A stretch of 64,000 nt of DNA, taken from contig PHCQ01000017.1 in the NCBI GenBank assembly GCA_002840835.1, forward strand, positions 1 through 64,000. The letters are read 5' to 3'. The notes beneath the pieces were generated by a model. That model ran no database searches. It was given only the letters and a program-made list of their open reading frames with translations, and was not told the origin of the DNA. Positions 1 to 8,266 of the stretch are shown here, piece after piece; the first letter of the stretch is position 1; each line of letters starts with the position of its first letter. Position numbers and translations under genes: made by a program. This DNA comes from Betaproteobacteria bacterium HGW-Betaproteobacteria-16 (GTDB taxonomy: Bacteria; Pseudomonadota; Gammaproteobacteria; Burkholderiales; Burkholderiaceae_C).

Positions 1-1
1 G

Positions 2-634
2 CTCCCCACCCGCCGCACCGCTGCCGCTTCGGCCCTGGCGGCTTCGTTTCTGGCCCGTGAAGACGCCAGCCACCTGCTGGTGGTGGGCGCCGGTGCTGTG
101 GCCGCCTTGCTGCCAGCGGCCTACCGCACCGTGCGCGACCTTCGGCGGGTGTCGGTTTGGGCGCGCCGGCCAGAACAGGCCGCAGCGCTGGCCGTGCAGT
201 GGCGCGCTGAAGGCTTCAACGCCGACGCCGTGACCGACTTGCCTGCTGCCTGTGGTGAAGCCGACATCATCAGTTGCGCCACCCTGGCTACCGAACCGGT
301 GGTGCACGGGGCCTGGCTGGCACCGGGCTCTCACCTGGACCTCATTGGCAGCTTCACCCCAGGCATGCGCGAAGCCGACGACGCCTGCTTTGCCGACGCA
401 CGCGTGTTCGTCGACACCGAAGAAGCACTGGAAAAGAGTGGCGACCTGCTCGGTCCGCTGTCGCGCGGCGTGGTGCGCCCGGAGGAAGTGCGCGGCACGC
501 TCACCACTCTGTGCAAGGGAGTGGCCACCGCACGCCGCACGCCCAGCGACCGCACGGTGTTCAAGTCGGTGGGCACGGCGCTGGAGGACCTGGCAGGCGC
601 GGTGCTTGTGCACGAGGGTAGCCTGACTCGATGA
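2..634 (+). CDS. Ornithine cyclodeaminase / mu-crystallin family protein (3' part)
   Basis: The first base begins inside a gene whose 5' end lies outside the window; codons run in frame from base 2. About 210 residues are visible, roughly the last two thirds of a family that is usually 310-340 residues long. The visible part opens with the family signature TRRTAAASALAA, followed by a Rossmann nucleotide-binding turn (VVGAGAVAA) and the later motif LDLIGSFTPGMREAD. Members are NAD(P)-dependent soluble enzymes such as ornithine cyclodeaminase or Delta1-pyrroline-2-carboxylate reductase; the specific substrate cannot be decided from this fragment. It is followed after about 130 bases by an unrelated sensor gene on the same strand. 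Confidence 0.85.
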   Translation, partial: LPTRRTAAASALAASFLAREDASHLLVVGAGAVAALLPAAYRTVRDLRRVSVWARRPEQAAALAVQWRAEGFNADAVTDLPAACGEADIISCATLATEPVVHGAWLAPGSHLDLIGSFTPGMREADDACFADARVFVDTEEALEKSGDLLGPLSRGVVRPEEVRGTLTTLCKGVATARRTPSDRTVFKSVGTALEDLAGAVLVHEGSLTR

Positions 635-765
635 ACAGGTGCTGGAGATCTGGCACCTTTCTGACCAGTTCATCGCCCTGACAGCCACTGCAAACAGGTA
701 TAGGCTGTGCCCTCACACCTTGAACGCACCTGGCGAGGCACGGTGACCTCGACGACCCCATCCGC

Positions 766-2328
766 ATGACCTTCTCCCGCAACAGCCTGGGCGCCTATCT
801 GGCGCTGGCTTTCACGCTGCTCTCCGTGGCACTGACCCTGCTGCTCACCGCCTACAGCGATCGGGCGGCCAGCACCCGCATCCGCGCGAGCATCGGCAAC
901 AACCTGGCCGAACTGGCGAACCAGACCGCCAGCCGGCTGGACCGGTCCATGTTTGAACGCTACCGGGAGGTGCGGCTGATTGCCGATCGTCTGCGAGACA
1001 CGCAGGACCCAGACACCGTGCGCCGCGAACTGGAGACGCTGCAGCAAAGCTACCCCACCTACGCCTGGATCGGTCTGACCGACGCGCAAGGCCGCGTGCT
1101 CGCCGCCACGCGCGGCATGCTCGAAGGCGCAGACGTCTCGGCGCGCCCCTGGTTCCGCAACGCTCTCAACAACGTGCACATGGGCGATGTGCACGACGCC
1201 CTGCTGCTGGCCCAGCTGCTGGGCGCCAGCGATGGTGCCCCGCTTCGCTTTGTCGACATTGCCTTTCCCATGACCGATGCCAGTGGCCAGATCACCGGCG
1301 TGTTGAGTGCCCATCTGTCGTGGCAATGGGCGAAGGACATCGAACACGAGATCTTTGTGCCCGTGGGTCGCAGCCGCACCGTCGACCCGGTGATCGTCTC
1401 CAGCACCGGAGCGGTGCTGCTGGGTCCGGCCGATCTGCTGGGGCAGACACTGGACCTGCCCAGCCTGAGCGCCGCACAACGCAACGAGCGTGGCCATGTG
1501 CGCGAAACCTGGCCTGACGGTCACGAATACCTGGTGGGCTACAGCAAGGACCAGGGCTTCGATGCCTACCCGGGCCTGGGCTGGCGGGTGCTGGTGCGGC
1601 AGGACACGGGCGAGGCGTTTGCACCCGTCAACCAGTTGCACCAGCGCATGTTGATTGGCGGGTTTGTGCTGGCCGCACTGTTTTCACTGATGGGCTGGCT
1701 GGTGGCGCGGCGCATCACCCGGCCCTTGCAGGAACTCGCCGACGTGGCCCAGGGCATCGAGGCGGGCTATGCGGTCAAAGCCCGGAGCACAGGTGTCTAC
1801 GAAGAGGTCGCCACCCTGGGAAGGGCGTTCAATTCGCTGATCGCCAAACTGCAGCAGAACGAGGCCGAGGTGCGCCAGCTCAATGTGTCGCTGGAACGGC
1901 GCGTGCTTGAACGCACCAATGAGTACGAAGCCACCATCGAGCGGTTGCTTGAAAGCCAGGAGAGTCTTCAGAGCGTGATCGAAACCACGCAGGACCCCTT
2001 TCTCGCTACGGATTTCGAAGGCCACATCACCGAGTGGAACTCCGCAGCAGAAAAACTGTTTGGCTGGAAGCGCAACGAAGTTCTGGGCGAACTGCTGCCT
2101 GACATCATCCTGCCCGCACGCCACCATGACGTGTTCATCAAGGCGGTGGCGCATTTCCTGACCACCGGCCATGCCCCCTTTGCCGACCAGACGCTGGAAC
2201 GCACCCTGGTCAAGCGGGATGGCACCGAGTTTCAGGTGGTCATGAAGATCCGCCTGGTCAACACCGGCAAACTGCAACAGTTCAGCGCCTTCCTCCAGCC
2301 GTTGCCGGGCCAACCCTCGCGCCAGTAG
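766..2328 (+). CDS. Membrane sensor protein: extracytoplasmic dCache-like, HAMP and PAS domains, no output domain
   Basis: The 520-residue product has a membrane segment at about residues 9-29, a periplasmic region of about 260 residues that looks like a double Cache sensor, a second membrane segment at about 295-317, a HAMP linker (RRITRPLQELADVAQG), a coiled coil to about 395 and one PAS domain at about 398-512 (ITEWNSAAEKLFGWKRNEV). The chain stops just after the PAS domain, so no histidine kinase, GGDEF, EAL or methyl-accepting module follows. It must signal through a partner, act as a binding protein, or be the remnant of a longer sensor. The stop is clean, and no continuation of an output domain is visible before the convergent psiF gene. 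Confidence 0.8.
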   Translation: MTFSRNSLGAYLALAFTLLSVALTLLLTAYSDRAASTRIRASIGNNLAELANQTASRLDRSMFERYREVRLIADRLRDTQDPDTVRRELETLQQSYPTYAWIGLTDAQGRVLAATRGMLEGADVSARPWFRNALNNVHMGDVHDALLLAQLLGASDGAPLRFVDIAFPMTDASGQITGVLSAHLSWQWAKDIEHEIFVPVGRSRTVDPVIVSSTGAVLLGPADLLGQTLDLPSLSAAQRNERGHVRETWPDGHEYLVGYSKDQGFDAYPGLGWRVLVRQDTGEAFAPVNQLHQRMLIGGFVLAALFSLMGWLVARRITRPLQELADVAQGIEAGYAVKARSTGVYEEVATLGRAFNSLIAKLQQNEAEVRQLNVSLERRVLERTNEYEATIERLLESQESLQSVIETTQDPFLATDFEGHITEWNSAAEKLFGWKRNEVLGELLPDIILPARHHDVFIKAVAHFLTTGHAPFADQTLERTLVKRDGTEFQVVMKIRLVNTGKLQQFSAFLQPLPGQPSRQ

Positions 2329-2349
2329 GCGAGCGGCGCCAAAGGAACT

Positions 2350-2613
2350 TCAGGTGCCGGGCGCCTGGCCCACCGCGTCCTTCACACACTTGCGAGTGAA
2401 GCTGGTCCTGGCAGCACCGTGCAGCTTGCGCTCGGTCGCGGTGGTGTCGCACACGGTGGTGGCGTCGCGCTCGCATTTGGTCAGGAAAGATGTGCGCGCC
2501 GCACCTGCGAGCTTCTTGCCATCGGCGGTCGCCAGGCAGGTAGTGCCTTCCGCCCAGGCCGGGCCAGCCCACAACAGGCCCAGGGAACACGCGATCAGGA
2601 AGAACTTGCGCAT
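2350..2613 (-). CDS. psiF: PsiF repeat family protein
   Basis: This 87-residue exported protein begins MRKFFLIACSLGLLWAG, a signal peptide ending near AWA-EG. The mature part carries two copies of the PsiF repeat, KKLAGAARTSFLTKC and KLHGAARTSFTRKC, each with the family cysteines. An in-frame ATG 12 codons upstream exists, but the start at 2613 puts the signal peptide at the N-terminus. PsiF is known from E. coli as a phosphate-starvation-induced protein of unknown molecular role. Here it is convergent with the PAS sensor, with about 20 bases between the stops. Confidence 0.85.
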   Translation of the reverse strand: MRKFFLIACSLGLLWAGPAWAEGTTCLATADGKKLAGAARTSFLTKCERDATTVCDTTATERKLHGAARTSFTRKCVKDAVGQAPGT

Positions 2614-2744
2614 GCGGTACTCCAGCGGATGGACACGAGCACCGAGCATACGACGGCCACTGAAGGGCTGACAAGCAGCAATGCGATTGATGCGAACCCC
2701 TTGTAGATGCCACCACCAGAACGCCCGGCCGGGCGCGTGCCCTC

Positions 2745-3440
2745 TCAGACGCGCTCTTCGCCTGTTCGGCCCAGCAGAGGCGACAGGCTCCGGAATGCCG
2801 TGAACAAGCTCAGGAAGACATCCACAGTGGCGGTCGACGCAGGCAGAGATGCCTCTTCGCCGCGGGCGAGGCGCCGCCGCTCATGCAGCATGACGGCACC
2901 GAGCGCCCCGCCAAGCAGCGCCGACCACACGATCATCTGGATGTTTGAACGCAGCAGCAGCCAGGCAAATCCGATGACGAGTGCGACCACCACCACGCCC
3001 AGCGCAGCTTCGACCACAGGGGGCGGCGCGCGCCTGAGCACGCGGGTGGTCGCAGCTGCGGCGAACAGCAAGACGGCCGCACCTGCAAAGGCCATCATGA
3101 GGGTGTTGCCGGTGGTGTAGAACCCAAGCCAGGGGACCAGGGTCAGCGAAAGCATCAGACCCGTGAAGAAAGTGAAGGCCCACACCGCCGGCAATACAAA
3201 CCGGCTGTGCTGAACCTGCCGTATGAGCAAGCTGAAACCGAATCCACCCAGCAGCAGAACAATCAACGCGGCGGCGCCGGTGATGCCTTCGGTCACGCGC
3301 AGGTTGACGCCGATCCAGGCGCCGAACACGGCAGGCAGCAGAGAGACGGCCAGCCATCCATAAATGCTGCTCAAAACAAGATGCCCTGCGGATTGCGTCG
3401 CGCTGACGAGTGGCGACGAGGGGTCGATGGGAAGAATCAT
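2745..3440 (-). CDS. Bax1-I / YccA family inner-membrane protein
   Basis: The 231-residue product has about seven hydrophobic helices after a short polar N-terminus (MILPIDPSSPLVSATQ). Its layout matches the bacterial Bax-inhibitor-1 family, which includes YccA, a modulator of the FtsH protease. The start at 3440 was chosen because the 35 residues upstream are polar and unlike the family; no strong ribosome site is visible for either choice. The C-terminal tail from about residue 195 is charged and probably cytoplasmic. The call rests on overall hydropathy and helix pattern rather than on a single diagnostic motif. Confidence 0.65.
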   Translation of the reverse strand: MILPIDPSSPLVSATQSAGHLVLSSIYGWLAVSLLPAVFGAWIGVNLRVTEGITGAAALIVLLLGGFGFSLLIRQVQHSRFVLPAVWAFTFFTGLMLSLTLVPWLGFYTTGNTLMMAFAGAAVLLFAAAATTRVLRRAPPPVVEAALGVVVVALVIGFAWLLLRSNIQMIVWSALLGGALGAVMLHERRRLARGEEASLPASTATVDVFLSLFTAFRSLSPLLGRTGEERV

Positions 3441-3589
3441 GAAAAATGGGGTGCGGTGTTCAGCAAAAACCCATCCTCCCGAGAGGACAGACAGATGGCC
3501 TGCAACCGACTGTGAACAGGGGCGCTCAGAACTCAGACCAGGCAAACAGCCATGGCCCAGGCCAGATCAGCGAAAAAAGCGTGGTGGAG

Positions 3590-3779
3590 TTTCCGGGCCA
3601 CGAAGGGCCGGGGTGCCATCACCCGGTGGATCGCTGCCGTGACAGCGTTTCCGAGAGGGAGGTGTGCAGACGTGGTCTGCAACAGGTCACGGCGGAGTGA
3701 CCGAGAAAAAATAGCCGCGCGGCAGACCGGACCCTCTGAACGAGGGTTCGGACGGTCGGATGATGGCCGCTGCTTTTTT
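3590..3779 (+). ncRNA. Candidate structured RNA: array of hairpins ending in U6
   Basis: The gene-free stretch 3441-3918 holds a dense series of stems. CCGGGCC pairs with GGGCCGG (3593-3611, one mismatch), GGGTG with CACCC (3611-3624), CGCTG with CAGCG (3632-3647), GCAGAC with GTCTGC (3666-3680), GGTCAC with GTGACC (3685-3702) and ACCCTC with GAGGGT (3731-3747). An outer GCGGC/GCCGC stem (3719-3723 with 3766-3770) is followed by TTTTTT at 3774-3779, as in a Rho-independent terminator. Reading on the plus strand is favoured by that U run. It is divergent from the Bax1-I gene and convergent with the TRAP receptor gene. The family is not identified; it does not show the conserved cores of RNase P, 6S RNA, tmRNA or SRP RNA. 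Confidence 0.5.
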
Positions 3780-3822
3780 CACAGAGGCAATACTAACCCA
3801 ATGAAAATGGACCGTCCACAAG

Positions 3823-3849
3823 GGTGCACCGGTGAAGGCCCGGTGCGCC
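3823..3849. terminator. Strong hairpin downstream of the TRAP receptor gene
   Basis: GGTGCACCGG pairs with CCGGTGCGCC with one G-U wobble, giving a ten-base stem around a seven-base loop. It lies about 70 bases beyond the minus-strand stop at 3919 and between convergent transcripts. There is no clear U run on either side, so it may act as a 3' stability hairpin or a weak bidirectional terminator. Confidence 0.35.
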
Positions 3850-3918
3850 GCAAGCTGGATTCACCCCGATCACACACGCAGTCCGGGGCTGGCCAGGCTG
3901 CCACGGAGGCACCCGGTT

Positions 3919-5013
3919 TCAGCGTTCCCAATCGCGCTCTGGCTTGGCGCCGCGCGCCTTCACGGCGGTGATGTACTGGTTCAGCAGGGCTTTGGCCTGC
4001 ACGCCGCGCGCCTCGTTGTTCTTCACCCATTCCTGCGACAGCGGGGGAAGTGAGTCGATCCACTTGCGACGATCGGCTTCGGACATGGGGGTCACGGTCA
4101 CGGGCGGGTTCTGAGTCTTGCCCACTTCGACCATGCGGTCCATGGCGGTCTGGTGTCGCTGCACCAGGTCTTCACCATGTCGGCGCGAGTATTCGGCCCC
4201 GGCTTCGCGCATGGCGGTCTGCACTTCGGGCGGCAGCTTGCCCCAGGTGTCCTTGTTGATGGCCAGGCCACCAGAGAACACCACGCCCATGTTCACCTTG
4301 GTGATGTAGGGCGCCACCTCGTAGATCTTGGTGGGCAGGATGCCGGTGGCCAGCGAGACCACGCCTTCGGACACACCGGTCTGGATGTCGGTGTAGAAGG
4401 TGGTGAGCGCGCCATCCACTGGCGTGGCCCCCACACCGCGAAGCCACAGCCCAAGGATGCCGGGTGCCGAGATCTTTTTGCCCTTGAGGTCGTTGATCGA
4501 CTTCACCGGAAACTTGGTGTAGAGGTCGTAGGTGTCGGACCCGGTGGCACCCAGGAACACCAGGTTGTATTTGTCCCATTCGTTGCGGAACACCGGGTTC
4601 TTGTCGATCAGCTCGTTCATCGCGCCGAGCACGATGCGTGTGTCACTGGTCACGAAGGGCGTGTGCACGCTGAGCTGGCTGATCGGCATCTTGGCCGGCT
4701 CCAGGTAGCTGAACACCCAGCCGATGTCAGTGATGCCCTGCTCCACCGAGGTGAGGGTGGCGTTGGCCTTGTAGAGCTGGCCGCCAAAGGCTTCCTTCCA
4801 CTGGATCTTGTATTTACCGCCAGCGGCCAGGCGCTTGTCCACTTCCGGCATGAACACCTGCGGAATGAAGCCCACCCAAGGGATGGTGGTGGGGTGACTG
4901 GATGCCACGGTGAGGTTGATCACCTGTTGCGCGACAGCGCCCAGAGGCACGGCCAGCGCCGCAGCGCCCACGGCGGCCAGACGAAGGAAAGTCGAACGGT
5001 TCATGGTCTTCAC
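3919..5013 (-). CDS. TRAP transporter substrate-binding protein, DctP family (orphan receptor 1)
   Basis: The 364-residue product is a periplasmic solute receptor with an N-terminal export signal (FLRLAAVGAAALAVPLGAVA). DctP-family features are ASSHPTTIPWVGF near the mature N-terminus and the region around WVFSYLEPAKMP and LKGKKISAPGILGLWLRG. The start is taken as GTG at 5013 because GGAG sits six bases upstream; an ATG three codons later is the alternative. It is clearly a paralog of the receptor at 13493-14590, with long stretches nearly identical by eye. No permease genes adjoin it, so it probably delivers to the DctQM pair at 11419-13304 or is an orphan. It is the last gene of the dioxygenase operon starting at 9157. 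Confidence 0.9.
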   Translation of the reverse strand: MKTMNRSTFLRLAAVGAAALAVPLGAVAQQVINLTVASSHPTTIPWVGFIPQVFMPEVDKRLAAGGKYKIQWKEAFGGQLYKANATLTSVEQGITDIGWVFSYLEPAKMPISQLSVHTPFVTSDTRIVLGAMNELIDKNPVFRNEWDKYNLVFLGATGSDTYDLYTKFPVKSINDLKGKKISAPGILGLWLRGVGATPVDGALTTFYTDIQTGVSEGVVSLATGILPTKIYEVAPYITKVNMGVVFSGGLAINKDTWGKLPPEVQTAMREAGAEYSRRHGEDLVQRHQTAMDRMVEVGKTQNPPVTVTPMSEADRRKWIDSLPPLSQEWVKNNEARGVQAKALLNQYITAVKARGAKPERDWER

Positions 5014-5086
5014 GCTTGTCTCCTGTTGTGTTGAATCGGCGGTGGTTCATGCCACCTGGGTTGCGGAAAACGTCAGTGGCGCATGT

Positions 5087-6079
5087 TCAGTCCACCTGGG
5101 CACCGGACTGGCGCACCAGCACGGCCCACTTGTCGACCTCGGCGCGGCCAAAGGCGGTCATGGCGTCGGCATCCAGCGGGCGCTGCTCCACGCCTTGCGC
5201 CAGCAATTTGTCCGAGACCTCTTTGCTCGCGAGAGTCCTGGCCGCAGCTTCGCGCAGGCGCGCCAGCGCAGGCGCAGGGGTGGCAGCCGGCGCGTACAAC
5301 ATGAACCAGGCCACAAGATCGAAATCGGCACCCACCTGTTCGGCGATGCTGGGCACGTCGCGCGCGGCGGCGCTGCGCTGTGCACTGGACACACCCAGCG
5401 CACGCAGGCGACCGGCCTGCATGTGCGGCAACACGGCGGCCGGGTGGTAAAACATGAAGTCGGCGCGACCAGCGATCACGTCGCTCATGGCCATGCCGCC
5501 TTCCTTGTAGGGCACGTGCAGCATCTGGCCACCCAGCCGGGCCTTGAGCAACTCGCCGGCCAGGTGGCCCGATGTGCCGTTGCCGGCCGAAGCAAACGAT
5601 GCCCCCTGCCCTTGCGCGGCCTTGGCCTTGAGGTCGGCCAGGGTCTTGATGGGGCCGTCGGCAGCCGTCACCAGAAAAGTGGGGGTGTAGCCGACCAGCG
5701 CAATGGGTGCGAAGTCCTTCAGCGGGTCATAGCTCAGGCTCTTGAACAGCGTGGCATTGATGGCGTGTGTGCCCACCGTGCCCATGAGCAACTGGTAGCC
5801 GTCGGCCTGGCCGCGCGCCACCAGGCTCGAACCGGTGGTGCCACCCGCACCTGCCCGGTTGTCCACCACCATGGGCTGGGCCAGTTCACGGCCCATGGCT
5901 TCGCCGACCACGCGCGAAATGATGTCGGTGGTGGTGCCAGCGCCGAAGGGCACCACCAGACGCAGCGGCTTGTCGGGGAAGGTCTGTGCCCAGGCAGGCA
6001 GGCCAAAGGCGCTGGCGGTGGCCGCCAGCACGAGCAGGGATTCGCGCCGGTTGGGGTGGCGGGGAAGGGTGGGATTCAT
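5087..6079 (-). CDS. Bug-family (TctC-like) extracytoplasmic solute receptor
   Basis: The 330-residue product has an export signal with an RRES motif (Tat-like) and then the typical Bug start FPDKPLRLVVPFGAGTTTD. The motif VVDNRAGAGGTTGS and the region HVPYKEGGMA also match the family. Bug proteins bind carboxylates or aromatic acids for tripartite tricarboxylate transporters, but no TctA or TctB gene is in the window, as is common for this family in Burkholderiales. Its ATG overlaps the stop of the upstream CoA-transferase gene (ATGA), and that gene's last codons carry the GGAG ribosome site, so translation is probably coupled. Confidence 0.9.
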   Translation of the reverse strand: MNPTLPRHPNRRESLLVLAATASAFGLPAWAQTFPDKPLRLVVPFGAGTTTDIISRVVGEAMGRELAQPMVVDNRAGAGGTTGSSLVARGQADGYQLLMGTVGTHAINATLFKSLSYDPLKDFAPIALVGYTPTFLVTAADGPIKTLADLKAKAAQGQGASFASAGNGTSGHLAGELLKARLGGQMLHVPYKEGGMAMSDVIAGRADFMFYHPAAVLPHMQAGRLRALGVSSAQRSAAARDVPSIAEQVGADFDLVAWFMLYAPAATPAPALARLREAAARTLASKEVSDKLLAQGVEQRPLDADAMTAFGRAEVDKWAVLVRQSGAQVD

Positions 6080-7248
6080 GCGGTCTCCTGGTTGGTTTTT
6101 GATGACGTGGCCTGGCGAGCTGGCCAGCCATTGGCGTAGAGGGTGTTGTGTTCGCCCAGCGTAGGCGGAGGCGCCACCTGCAGACTGCGCTGGCCGTCGA
6201 AGCTGATGGGGGAGCGCACGGTGCGCGACGGTCCCATCACCGGGTGCTGGGTGTCCACGAACAGTTGCAGGTGCTTGGCCTGCGCGTCGTCAGGCACTTC
6301 GTCGGTGCGGTACATGGGCGCGTGGGGCACGTCCTGCGCCACCAGCCGTTCGCACCATTCGGTGCGCGGGCGCTGTTTGAAAATGCCGCCCAGCACGTCG
6401 ATGAGCGCGTCCTGGTTCGCAATGCGCGCACTGCGGTCACGGAAGCGTTCGTCGTCAAAGATGTCGGGCCGCTCCATGGCGGTGGCCAGCCCCTGCCAGA
6501 ATTTTTCCGGCGACGACATGTGCAGCGCGACCCAGCCGCCGCAGGCGCATTCGAGCACGTAGCTCTGCGACACGCTGGGCCGACTGTACGGGCCCATGAC
6601 CTCGCCCACCGAAAATAGGTGGGTGAAGGCGTCGAGGTTGAAGTGGGCCATGGCTTCGAACATGGACACGTCCACCCGGCGGCCGTGGCCGCTGGTCTGG
6701 CGTTCGAACAACGCACCCAGAATACCGAAGGCGGCGTAGTAACCGGTCATGGCGTCGGCAATCGCCGGCCCCACCACGCGCGGGTTGGCCGGGTTGACCA
6801 GCAGGCGCAGGTAGCCGCTGGCGGCCTGTGCGACGGTGTCGTAGCTGGGGCGCGCTGCGGCCGGGCCGTCCTGCCCGAAGCCACTGATGGCGCAGTACAC
6901 CAGGCGTGGATTGAGGGCGCGCAGGCGCTGCTCGCCGGCGTGGATCTGGTCGGCAAAGCCGGGGCGGAAGTTCTGGATGTAGACATCCGCGCCTTCGATG
7001 AGCTTGTCAAACGTCTCGCGGTCTTCGGCCTTGCGCGTGTCCAGCGCCACGCTGTGCTTGTTGCGGTTGTAGGTCTGGTAGTGCGGGCTGTAGAGACCGC
7101 CCTTGAAGGCACGGAACGGGTCGCCACTGCCGGGCAGCTCCACCTTCACCACCTCGGCACCCATGTCGGCCAGCATCATGGACGCGGCCGGGCCGGTGAT
7201 GAAGGTGCCGTGTTCGACGACACGGAGGCCTTTGAGAACCTGGGTCAT
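6076..7248 (-). CDS. Class III CoA-transferase, CaiB/BaiF family
   Basis: The 390-residue product starts MTQVLKGLRVVEHGTFITG and contains the family signature ASMMLADMGAEVVKVELPGS, followed by RNKHSVALDTRKAEDRE and the substrate-domain segment YDTVAQAASGYL. The catalytic Asp of the family should lie in this last region. The enzyme moves CoA from a donor acyl-CoA onto a carboxylic acid. The start at 7248 was preferred over a longer frame because it aligns with the normal N-terminus. Directly upstream lies a citryl-CoA-lyase-like gene, so a likely job is to activate a citrate-like diacid or triacid for cleavage by that enzyme. Confidence 0.88.
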   Translation of the reverse strand: MTQVLKGLRVVEHGTFITGPAASMMLADMGAEVVKVELPGSGDPFRAFKGGLYSPHYQTYNRNKHSVALDTRKAEDRETFDKLIEGADVYIQNFRPGFADQIHAGEQRLRALNPRLVYCAISGFGQDGPAAARPSYDTVAQAASGYLRLLVNPANPRVVGPAIADAMTGYYAAFGILGALFERQTSGHGRRVDVSMFEAMAHFNLDAFTHLFSVGEVMGPYSRPSVSQSYVLECACGGWVALHMSSPEKFWQGLATAMERPDIFDDERFRDRSARIANQDALIDVLGGIFKQRPRTEWCERLVAQDVPHAPMYRTDEVPDDAQAKHLQLFVDTQHPVMGPSRTVRSPISFDGQRSLQVAPPPTLGEHNTLYANGWPARQATSSKTNQETA

Positions 7249-7301
7249 GTCATTGCTCCGTCGCGCCAAGGCGCGAATCGCCACGTTTGAAAAAGCCTTG
7301 T

Positions 7302-7401
7302 CCAGGAACACCGCGGAACTGGCTTTGCCAGGCCGCAGGTGTTGCCCCCCTCCCGCCGCAGGCGAGAGAGGGGGGAGACGCAAAGCGGCGCGGGGGGTGT
7401 T
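7302..7401 (+). repeat. Dispersed hairpin-rich intergenic repeat, copy A
   Basis: The family core is AACCGGCTTTGCCGGGCC (here with two changes), followed by a C-run/G-run hairpin and a GCGGCG...GGGGGGT end. In this copy the G-rich end touches the stop codon of the minus-strand citryl-CoA-lyase-like gene (7402-7404). It lies inside an apparent operon, upstream of the CoA-transferase gene. Confidence 0.8.
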
Positions 7402-8217
7402 TCATATCTTCTGATCTGGTACGAAACCGTCGGGCACGTGCCCGGTGTAGCGCTGCTCCAGCGTGGCCTGGTACGACAGTGCGAAGCCGATGGGCGCTTC
7501 CAGTTCTTCGCTCATGTGCGCGATGAGCCCGGCGCAACGCGCCAGCATGGGCACGCCCTTGAGCGCGTTGAGCGGGAAGCCCACGCCCAGCAGCACGGCG
7601 GGAATGGCGGCCGACACGTTGAGCTTGAGCGGCTTGCCGATCACATCAGGCAACACAGCTTCCACCGCCTCGGCGATCTGCACGAAGCGCTGGCCGCCGC
7701 CGGCTTTTTTCGACACGGCGAACAGCGCATCCACGCGCGGGTCGCGTTCTTTGTGCAGCGGGTGACCGTAGCCGGGCACGGCCTGCTTGCGTGCGCGCCA
7801 CTCACCCACCACGGCGCGCGCAGCGGCCTGCAGGTCGTTGCCGTGCGCAGGTGCGGCGCGGTCGATCTCGTCGAACAAACGTCCCGCCGTTTCAGATGCG
7901 CCCAGGATCACCGAACCGCAGCCCAGGATGCCGGCGGCCACTGCACCCTGCAGCGCGTCGGGTGCGGCGGCGAGCGTCATGCGCGCGGCCTGCACGCTGG
8001 GCACCAGGCCATGCTCGGCAATCGCGACCAGGGTTGCGTTGAGCACCGCGCTGGCCGGCGCGTCGGGCTTCTTGCCGGTGAGCAGCAGGTAAAAATAGTC
8101 GGCGAAATTGACCTGACCGATCAGGTCGTTGCAGAGGTCCTGGCCGCGCACCACGATGGTGTCGGCGTTGGACGCACAAATGGCGGAATGCGGCACGGTG
8201 GCCTTACCGATCTTCAA
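7402..8217 (-). CDS. Citryl-CoA lyase-like protein (short citrate-synthase fold)
   Basis: At 271 residues this is much shorter than citrate synthase (about 430) but keeps the citrate-synthase C-terminal core. Seen are GYGHPLHKERDPRVDAL with the expected catalytic His, the segment LNVSAAIPAVLLGVGFPL and the end IGFALSYQATLEQRYTG. Citryl-CoA lyases of this size cleave a citryl-CoA-type thioester to acetyl-CoA and a 2-oxoacid. The start is TTG at 8217, with GGAG seven to eight bases upstream. The gene follows a ring-cleavage dioxygenase and precedes a class III CoA-transferase. I infer a pathway in which the transferase makes, and this enzyme cleaves, a hydroxy-polycarboxyl-CoA. The true substrate is unknown. 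Confidence 0.8.
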   Translation of the reverse strand: MKIGKATVPHSAICASNADTIVVRGQDLCNDLIGQVNFADYFYLLLTGKKPDAPASAVLNATLVAIAEHGLVPSVQAARMTLAAAPDALQGAVAAGILGCGSVILGASETAGRLFDEIDRAAPAHGNDLQAAARAVVGEWRARKQAVPGYGHPLHKERDPRVDALFAVSKKAGGGQRFVQIAEAVEAVLPDVIGKPLKLNVSAAIPAVLLGVGFPLNALKGVPMLARCAGLIAHMSEELEAPIGFALSYQATLEQRYTGHVPDGFVPDQKI

Positions 8218-8266
8218 GGGGATCTCCGGTAGGGTTGAGGTCTTCTCAGCCGGTCAATGCAGTGCT

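Noticed and set aside
3590..3779. RNase P, 6S, tmRNA or SRP RNA as identity of the hairpin array
   Set aside because: None of their universally conserved segments is found, and the hairpin order does not match.
3800..3918. Cobalamin-riboswitch-like GGTGAATCC string on the minus strand
   Set aside because: The conserved cobalamin core (GCCCCCGC-ACTG type box) is absent, and the region lies 3' of the TRAP receptor gene rather than ahead of a gene.
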